A stretch of DNA of 64,000 bases, taken from NCBI GenBank assembly GCA_016648135.1, contig JADDOH010023170.1:372001-436000 (forward strand), written 5' to 3'. Positions 56,935-64,000 of the stretch are shown here, piece after piece. Each line of letters begins with the position of its first letter. Position 1 is the stretch's first letter. The stretch is from Agrypnia vestita (Eukaryota; Arthropoda; Insecta; Trichoptera; Phryganeidae). The notes beneath the pieces were generated by a model. It had not been told where the DNA came from. It saw only the letters and a program-made list of their open reading frames with translations, and did no database searches. A program made the translations under genes and the position numbers.

Positions 56935-59900
56935 GTAAACCATTTTCTCTTTACTATGTTTGAAATGACGTGATTTATCATCATCATCACTCTTGGCACT
57001 ACAACCCTTGGTAGGTCTTGACCTCCTCAAGAGTCTTCCTCCACTCATCTCGGTTTAGTGCCAGCTCTCTCCAGTTCCGAAGCTCTAAGGCAGAGATGTC
57101 TTTGAGGACGTTGTCACTCCATCTTAATTTTGGCCTTCCCAAGCTCCTTCGCCCTATTGGCCTTGAGTTCAGCAGGGACTTTGGTGCTTGATGCTCGGAC
57201 ATTCTTTCCACATGCCCCAGCCACCGAAGTTTTTCCAGTTTTATAAATTTTGTGACGTTTGGCTCCTTAAACAGAGTATATTGCTCATTGTTGCTCATCT
57301 GCGCCAAAGTCCATTTTCTAGAACCGGTCCGAAGATATGCCTCAAAATTTTCCTTTCAAAAAAAAACCAAAAACTCTTAGTACCCACGTCTCGACTGCTT
57401 ACATGAGCACTGGCCTAATAAACGTTTTGTACACTAATATCTTGGTGTTTCTGGACAGCAGTCTGGATTTTATCTGCTTTTGTAGGCGGAAAAAGCAGCG
57501 ATTTGCGCTCACTATGCGCTTCTGGATCTCTTCTGTAGTATTATTGTTGCTTGTTATCAGGGAATGACGTGATTTATACACTCCACAAATAAAATTTTGT
57601 TCATTTTTTGTCTATTGTATTTCGAATAAATATATTACAGACTGACCAAATGATATATGAGTCATTGTGGGTAATGCTAAATAAATCAGATTTTACAAAA
57701 ATGGGATTTAATGTTTCAATCTTGGTACGTCTTTTCAAAATATTAAGGTCAATTTGTTTATTGATTTATACTTAACATACAAATTTTGTACTTGTCCTGC
57801 TTTTATACAACATACACATTGATCATTCATACCTGAAGAAAATATAAAACTAAACACAGTCAATAAAATAGTAAGATTTTTATTGTCAGTAGCAAGAAAA
57901 ATCAATTGGATATATTTTCCGATACATTTTGTACAAAGATATGTTTTAATATTGGTCATATAATCTCAAGATTCTAAAATGAAACAATTTAAATATATAA
58001 ATAAAAGGAAAAAACTGTATAAAACCACTACAATACAATACAATATATATTTAAAAACTGGAAATGTAGACGATAACACAAACAAAAAATAAATAGTGAG
58101 TGATAACTATTTAAAAATTAATGTGAAAACAAAAATAAATGGTACATAACTACATATTTGCAAAAAACATTTAGTTATTTATAATATTTATGTATGAATG
58201 TGGATGAGGCGACAGTTGTATGTCGGGATAAAAGAATGTGGCGTTCTATCCTCTCTGCCTACCATCACTGTGAAACGGCGTTTTGGTAAGTGAGTAAGTT
58301 AGTTATTTAAAATATTTAATTGGCTATCATCACTTTTGCTTGTTTTTTTATGGTTTAAATGTAAATAATTTGTATTATTGTAAACTGCATAAGGGCCGGT
58401 TGTTTCAAGTTGGATTAAAGTAAGCGTTCTTTAAAAGCATAGATTTTTACGTTCTCCACCAATCAGACGATCCGTTTTCGTAAAAATCTATGCTTTGATC
58501 GACCGCTTACTTTGATCGAACTTGAAACAACCGGGCCTCAGCCACTTTCGACGTCATATACCCCAAAAGGAATCGAAATCCAATGGTATGCACATGATTT
58601 TGATGACAATTTGATGAAAATTTACTTTTAGTGGGTGATATTACGAAACGACATATGATATTTTTTCATATATCTATGTACGCATATATAAATATGTTGG
58701 CCCTAAATATGAATTTATATAATTCAATCTATATCATATTTTCTTTATCTTATTCCATGAATTTCTAAGAATTATTTGAGTCATCACTCATGATGAGTTA
58801 TAGCAGCTTGAGCTAGCATTCTCCCAAAACTCCCCTTTTCAGACTTGTGGAGATATCTCAAAAACTATTAATCCCATTTGGTTCAAATTGTGCACTCTTA
58901 TTAAAATTGATCGCGTTTGCACAAAAAAATCTTTTTCATCATTTAACGAAAAAATAGTCAACCTTTTCATTTCACCCAAACCCTGGTATCATGATTATCT
59001 TCACCAGCTGCACGCGTCACGGAAAGGGACCTATACGGGACAGCATATAACTCCGCCATTTAGAAATTTTCAAAACAAGTTGATGAAAAAGATTGCCAAA
59101 TGTATGCCGTAAACAATGATACTAAAATGTAATTTGTTTGTGCAATAGTTACGTCCAATTCTATAATAAATGTTTATTTTTAAATCTTCTTTCATCAATT
59201 ATTATTCCACAATGGTTCAATGTGAGTAATTTTTGTAATATTTTCAGTTGAACCTGAAAGCCAACAAAACGTTCAACGTCGATCCGCATCGGAGCCCAGA
59301 AACCAAACTGGTATGTACACACGAGATTATATTAGTGTTTTGTATTTTTAATACAGATATAAAGGAAGAAGACCAAATCTAAAAAATCTATTATGTTCAG
59401 TGCCATAAAGATCCATTTGAAATGTCAGATGGAAAAATAATGAAAAAACGTCTAAATTTAGAATAAAAGCTTATTAAAAATGTGTTGTATAAAATCTATA
59501 TAGGTTAAAATATGACGGCTCCTACATATAATATCGTAACCCACGAATCGACGATTTTGAGTATTTTGTGTATTTCATATGTATTTAATTATATCTTTAA
59601 TTCCAAGAAAGAAAAAAAATATTTTGCAATAAATAATAATTTTTTATTATTTTCATACAAAGACGAAGGTTACTGTAATGACAGTCCAACGTAAAATAAG
59701 TCAGAAATATGTATTGAAAAAAAAATGCAAACTTTGATGTCGCATATCTCCATAACTATCGATATTAGGTCATGATAGCTTGAACATTTTCGACTCATAA
59801 TTAAGGCAGGAATATAGTCCTGCGAGGTTATTAATGTTTTCCAAATAACCCTCTATATATGTATATATATAATAAATAAAAATCGACTTACCTACCTACT

Positions 59901-61931
59901 ACATGTTTAATGACGTAATTGTGTTAATAATATGAATCCTGGTAAATAACATACAAAGAAGAAAGTTATGTTTAATCGAACTATGGAAATATCCATGAAT
60001 TATGTAAAAAATGTATGTACATTAGCTGTGCCAATAGAAGTATATATGAATATTTTCTAACGCCCGCTTTTATCAAATTAAACATTGATCTTTGCTGACT
60101 TTTTTTAATTTATGTTCATTATTTGCTTCAGCTTTCTCAATACAGGTGTCAATTATTAATAATTATTAGGGTTTCTCCTATGCTAACGTGGTTTGCTTTT
60201 TTTGGTTTCAGGATACAAAACAAATTGTCATGCTTATGGAAATTCTTGTTTGGGAGGTGAGTTTATTTTATTATTTTTCACTATGCTTCTTCTTCTAAAA
60301 TATTCATAAGACTTATATCAAAAATCTATTGCAAATAACTATTCTTACTATATCTTTATTTCCTCTATTGAAATAGCAATATCTTTGAGGAATGTGTTGT
60401 ATAACGTAAATTGTGATTGGAAGCATGTCGCTAAACAATATTCTAAATCTAGCAAAACTCAATTCAAACGTTTCATAAAGATCCTCTGACTATTGGTTGA
60501 CGTATCGTAGCTGATGCAAATATTTATTCAGGTACTTTAATGTTGATATTGAACCCTGAAGGTCTTTTGAAGTATTTTCCCAGATGTCGAGTAAACAAAA
60601 CATTACTTTCAATAATCAATTTCAATAATCCACCCAACACGCAAAATTAAATAACATTTTTTTTACAAAAATCTTTATTGTGCAAATGTAAACAATTTAT
60701 TTTATTTAATTTTTTTTTTAAATGCATGGACTCAAAACGAGGAATATCAATTTTCTTACTATTTTTAAACATTAAAATAGTTAAAATAATAATAATATAG
60801 TAAAAAATAGATTAAGGCCAATCCCCCATTTCACAACCTGAATAGGTCGATATCTGTATTTAAATTAGTTGTTGATTAATGAGCTACACCACTGGTATAT
60901 AATTATGACATAAATAAAGCTCTTTAATGTGCATAGTAAAAATTAATTTATTGTAAAAAAATTGTGTTGCATCCACAAAGTAACAGCCATGTCAATACCT
61001 AACACTTTTACATTTAAATACCCGAGCGTTTCTAAAAAGGGCTAATTTAAATCACAAAAATACGTACATCATTTTATTATATCATCACAAAAAGTGCGTT
61101 TATTTTCTTTTCTTATATACCTACGACAATTTTATTCAAAGTACTTGATTGCCTTATTTCGTATTTCCCAATAAAATTTTAAATACATACATACTGAAAA
61201 AAATATATAAAATATGTCATTAGTGCAGACCACAGGTTTGAAATTAATCGAAAAAAAAACATAATTTTTCTATTCGTCTTTTTAAATTTACCTAATATAC
61301 CAAGACCATATACAATGAAATGATCACAGTAAAATAATCTTTTACTCAAAATAGTAAAAAAAAAAGCATATAGTCATTGTGAGACGGGAAGCTACCTCCG
61401 GTTGGGCCGGTCGCGCGGGCACACGCAGCACTACTGCTTTCGGAGCTAGTCGCATTGTAGGCACTACTAGGATGTTAATAAGACCGTACGAAGAAGTTAC
61501 TTACTTAGATCCTAAGGCACTCCCTGGATTCCGAATATCACAGGTATCTAATTAAATATATATTTACTGGTTTATTTATTTGCTATAACATTTTGCTTAC
61601 ATAAGATTTAAATTCATTTTTCAAACCAAATGTCACCAAATTACTAATGGTCATCCAAATTATGATTCAAATTTAGCCCAAGTATGAATCCCAATCTACT
61701 ATCAATTGTTTTCGCTGCTTTCGATATCTTTGATATTGACATTTACTGTTTGTGTTATTTCGATTTTATTTCTAAAATTGTCACAATAGATCAGGTGGCA
61801 CTAACGTAGATAAACAATGACAAGTACATATTTGTTTTCCAGGTCAAGGCAAGCGCAGTGTTCCCAGCGCCCCGATATTGGCCGCCCCTGAGGAGGGCGC
61901 GCGCCCTTCTGCCCTCGGAGACCTGCCCTAG
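56844..61931 (+). CDS. Gene B: CCHamide-like neuropeptide precursor (4 exons)
   Basis: Exons 56844-56934, 59248-59310, 60212-60256 and 61843-61931, all joined in phase 1 with GT-AG borders, give 95 residues. Residues 1-23 are the same signal peptide type as gene A. An Arg-Arg at residues 41-42 and a Gly-Lys-Arg right after residue 69 bracket a 26-residue peptide that would end NCHAYGNSCLGGQ-amide. Known insect CCHamides have two cysteines six residues apart, Tyr/Phe-Gly at positions four and five from the first, and a Gly-rich amidated end, normally His-amide. This peptide keeps the spacing, Ala-Tyr-Gly, Ser-Cys and Gly-Gly, but has Asn and Gln where CCHamides have His. If functional it would be secreted from neuroendocrine or gut cells and act on a GPCR (inference from the family). 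The 5' flank was hit by a retrotransposon at 50,952-56,361. Confidence 0.8.
56979..57562 (-). mobile_element. 5'-truncated RTE-like retrotransposon in gene B intron 1
   Basis: The minus strand encodes the C-terminal end of a reverse-transcriptase polyprotein in two frames: IQKRIVSANRCFFRLQKQ...KTFIRPVLM (57,399-57,581) and LRWLGHVERMSEHQAPKS...RPKLRWSDNV (56,999-57,307). The 3' end is a short TGA/ATG repeat, typical of RTE elements. A 15-base direct repeat, AATGACGTGATTTAT, flanks it at 56,964-56,978 and 57,563-57,577. Unit A keeps the empty site near 36,163. Confidence 0.82.
58220..58310 (+). mobile_element. Very short 3' end of the same RT family
   Basis: GTGGCGTTCTATCCTCTCTG followed by CCTACCATCACTGTGAAACG and a GTAAGTGAGTAAG tail. 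It lies in gene B intron 1. Confidence 0.5.
58393..58540. mobile_element. 148-bp GGGCCGGTTG palindromic MITE
   Basis: GGGCCGGTTGTTTCAAGTT on the left and its near-perfect inverse on the right, with arms of ~60 bases. The GGGCC end and three-base flanks (TAA/TCA) are compatible with a PIF/Harbinger-type element. Confidence 0.6.
59248..59310 (+). CDS. Gene B exon 2: linker with Arg-Arg cleavage site
   Basis: This 63-base exon has a TTTTCAG acceptor and a GTATGT donor and is phase 1 at both ends. It encodes VEPESQQNVQRRSASEPRNQT. The Arg-Arg would release the amino end of the predicted peptide. No homologue is visible in unit A. Confidence 0.7.
59675..59855. repeat. GTAACAGA-type element fragment in gene B intron 2
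   Basis: AATGACAGTCCAACGT, CGCATATCTCCATAACTATC, GGCAGGAATATAGTCCTGCG. Nearly the same as bases 1-180. Confidence 0.6.
60212..60256 (+). CDS. Gene B exon 3: C-x6-C peptide cassette
   Basis: This 45-base exon has a GGTTTCAG acceptor and a GTGAGT donor and is phase 1 at both ends. It encodes GYKTNCHAYGNSCLG. The amidation glycine and Lys-Arg come from the next exon, so the bioactive peptide spans an intron. Confidence 0.78.
61843..61931 (+). CDS. Gene B exon 4: GKR processing site and acidic tail
   Basis: The acceptor is TTGTTTTCCAG. The exon reads G-QGKRSVPSAPILAAPEEG, then ARPSALGDLP and TAG. It is homologous to gene A exon 3 along its whole length, as are the upstream intron and the downstream flank. 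Confidence 0.86.
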
Positions 61932-62229
61932 GATCTACCCTCATCGGCGCTCGCTCTAAATGTGTTTTCCCCGAAGAAGAAGTCCCGATATCCCATTTTA
62001 ATTTGTCCGAAGATTTTTCCAAAAATAACATTTTGCCAGTCACAGAAAACTTCTGTTAATGTGTGTTATTTTGCGAAGTTGAAATATACATATTACATAA
62101 TGAGCATCTACCTATTTGTCTTTCCTTTATAAGAAAACCTTTCCTTGTAAGAAAATTTGAAAAGAAACTCATTTGTTGTTAGAGTGAAGTGTTCGTTTGT
62201 TTACAGAAGGAAAACATTTCAAATGGAAA

Positions 62230-62235
62230 AATAAA
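62230..62235 (+). terminator. Possible polyadenylation signal of gene B
   Basis: First AATAAA after the gene B stop, about 300 bases downstream. The upstream site used in gene A has mutated here, so gene B may have a longer 3' UTR. Confidence 0.35.
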
Positions 62236-62343
62236 TTACTGCTGCGAGAAGAAATTTCAAAATTAGAAATTGTTTCTGTATTATACTTTTACCTTTTGGT
62301 AACAAAACATTTCATATCTATGCTTAACACCTTAAAATGATAT

Positions 62344-63062
62344 TGTTTAATATGTAGGTATCACATCAAATGATCATTAATAGTAATAAATATTGTTTAG
62401 CTTAATGAAAATCACTTCATCATCTGTATGTAAAAAAATTCAGCCTGCATATGTTTGTGATGGCAAAACTCGAATAATAGTCGTCCGATTGATTTGTAAT
62501 TTTTACACAACGTTGCATTCGAATACGAAAAGGTTTACATCCATACAAATAAAACGATGCCTGTCTGTCTGTCTGTATGTTCGATATACAAATCAACACC
62601 ATTCGTCCGATCTGACCCAAATTTTGCTTATTTATCTTTAGGAATCTGCGGGTAACATAGGCGACATTTCCTCCCTCCTTCATTATCCCACCCCCCTTCC
62701 CTGACATATTTTCTGTACAAATCTACACCGTTTGACTGATCTGACCCAAATTTTGTATGACTATTCTTTAGGACCCGGCTGGTAAGACATTTCCCCCTCC
62801 CTCTCTCCTGATATATTTTCTATACAAATATATACCGTTTGACCGATCTGATTCAGATTTTACATACTTATTCTTTAGATCCCCGGCAGGTAACATAGGC
62901 AACATTTCCCCCCTGGACATTCCTTCCATCCCAGCCTAAATTAAATGAAAACATTTGTTTTGTTAGAGACTTTTCAAAACAACAAACAAACTTTGTATAC
63001 CCCCACAAACTTATTTTTAGGTAAATCACAAACCCGGGCAATGTCGGGTACGGACATCTAGT
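62344..63062. mobile_element. Interspersed repeat inserted in unit B 3' flank
   Basis: It is absent from the matching place in unit A (about 42,100). Contains a GTCTGTCTGTCTGTATGTTC microsatellite, three rough tandem blocks around CCGATCTGACCCAAATTTTG, and the end CGGGTACGGACATCTAGTT. No coding. Confidence 0.5.
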
Positions 63063-63329
63063 TAAATATGAAAACTTAATCTCTTACCTGTTAGAGGAAA
63101 GACAGTTTTTGTTTTTTAAAATCATTCTAAAGTATTCATTATTTTATCATATTTTATCAGCTACGACTTGCGAAGACATATAAACTAGAAAACTATATAT
63201 ATACAAGTATTTTATAAATATACATATTTTAAAGTGTAAAATGTAGCAGAGGCAACAAAAGCATCGCAACGAAACAAATTTCATTTATTTGAAATTGAAA
63301 AATTCAGATATGTGGGCAATTTGTTAATG

Positions 63330-63500
63330 CAGGGTGTCTTGTAGCTAGTATCAAAAACTTCAGGAAAGGAAAAAATTATTTTATGAAATATTCTTTACTC
63401 TTTGCATGGATGAAATGTCGACAGTTACAGAGATTAGCATTGAAGATGGCATTTTTTTCAATATTTCTGACTTGTATTCTGTAAAATATTGGACTGCCAC
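63330..63500. repeat. Weak GTAACAGA-type element fragment
   Basis: A degraded form of the family (GGTGTCTTGTAGCTAGTATC, ATTTTTTTCAATATTTCTGA) just past unit B. Confidence 0.35.
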
Positions 63501-64000
63501 TACAGTAAATTATAATGTATATTAAAAATCCGTTCGCTTTAATATTTTCAAGTCTAATAAAATAACGAAAAACTTACAAAAAATATTGATCAAGATAAAT
63601 TATATATGGCTCAAAATCACCAAGGTTGCAAATTTCAAGATTGGTTTTATGCCAAAAAAAATTTAAAGCTATAATGTTGACTCTTGGTTTATACTGTTGC
63701 AAAATTTGTATATTATTAAACTTTGACAGGGCAGCGCACAGAATTCTATAATTTTTTTTTAATATTGCTTTTAAGTAAATATCTTACAGAAAACCATCAA
63801 TTCGGGAACGTTTTCCTAAGTTTGATAAAATGAACAAAAACAAAACAAAGTACATAACTTAATGATTGTTTAATAACATGGGTATATTATGTATCCATAA
63901 TATATAAAATATTAAAAGCAATAAATAAATTTTTTGACGTATTTTGCTTTTACAAGCAAAATACGTCAAAAAATTAAAGAAGTTGCTATTATCATGCATA

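Larger units (their letters stand above)
50610..63270 (+). repeat. Tandem paralogous unit B
   Basis: Homologous to unit A at both ends and larger because of insertions: an I-clade-like retrotransposon (50,952-56,361), an RTE-like fragment (56,979-57,562) and an interspersed repeat near 62,344-63,062. The middle, about 57,745-60,860, carries exons 2 and 3 and shows no clear match to unit A. Confidence 0.75.

Overview
This is repeat-dense, AT-rich nuclear DNA from an arthropod, almost certainly an insect. The evidence is spliced small secreted-peptide genes, a pacifastin-type protease-inhibitor domain (an arthropod family), several insect-type non-LTR retrotransposon clades, piggyBac, hAT and Tc1-like remnants, and many short inverted-repeat elements. 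Lepidoptera is a reasonable guess from the repeat flavour, but nothing here proves an order. There are no bacterial operons, CRISPR arrays or rRNA genes.

The biology worth reading lies in 33.8-63.3 kb. Two tandem paralogous units, A (about 33,895-42,300) and B (about 50,610-63,270), each carry a TATA-driven small secreted-peptide gene. Both genes use nearly the same signal-peptide exon and nearly the same last exon, which supplies a Gly-Lys-Arg amidation/cleavage site and an acidic, proline-rich tail. All internal splice junctions are phase 1. The internal exons are unrelated: gene A has one exon encoding a complete pacifastin inhibitor domain, and gene B has two exons encoding a dibasic-flanked C-x6-C peptide that looks like CCHamide. 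This looks like an exon-cassette swap between a neuropeptide-like precursor and a protease-inhibitor precursor. A third relic of the unit's 3' edge lies at 33,785-33,855, just before unit A.

Unit B was later hit by an apparently intact I-clade-like retrotransposon (50,952-56,361, minus strand, two overlapping ORFs, 12-bp target duplication) and by a 5'-truncated RTE-like element in intron 1 (15-bp target duplication). Unit A preserves both empty sites. Between the units lie a decayed Jockey/CR1-like element (45,684-47,745), a piggyBac transposase fossil (47,788-49,540) and a small repeat with a hammerhead-ribozyme-like core.

The first 33 kb holds no convincing host gene. It is a mosaic of short inverted-repeat elements, often nested, with decayed transposase and reverse-transcriptase fragments and tRNA-derived SINE-like sequences. 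Notable there are a dispersed family loaded with heat-shock-element-like TTC/GAA arrays and a set of perfect snap-back palindromes. Coordinates of repeats without clear target duplications are approximate.
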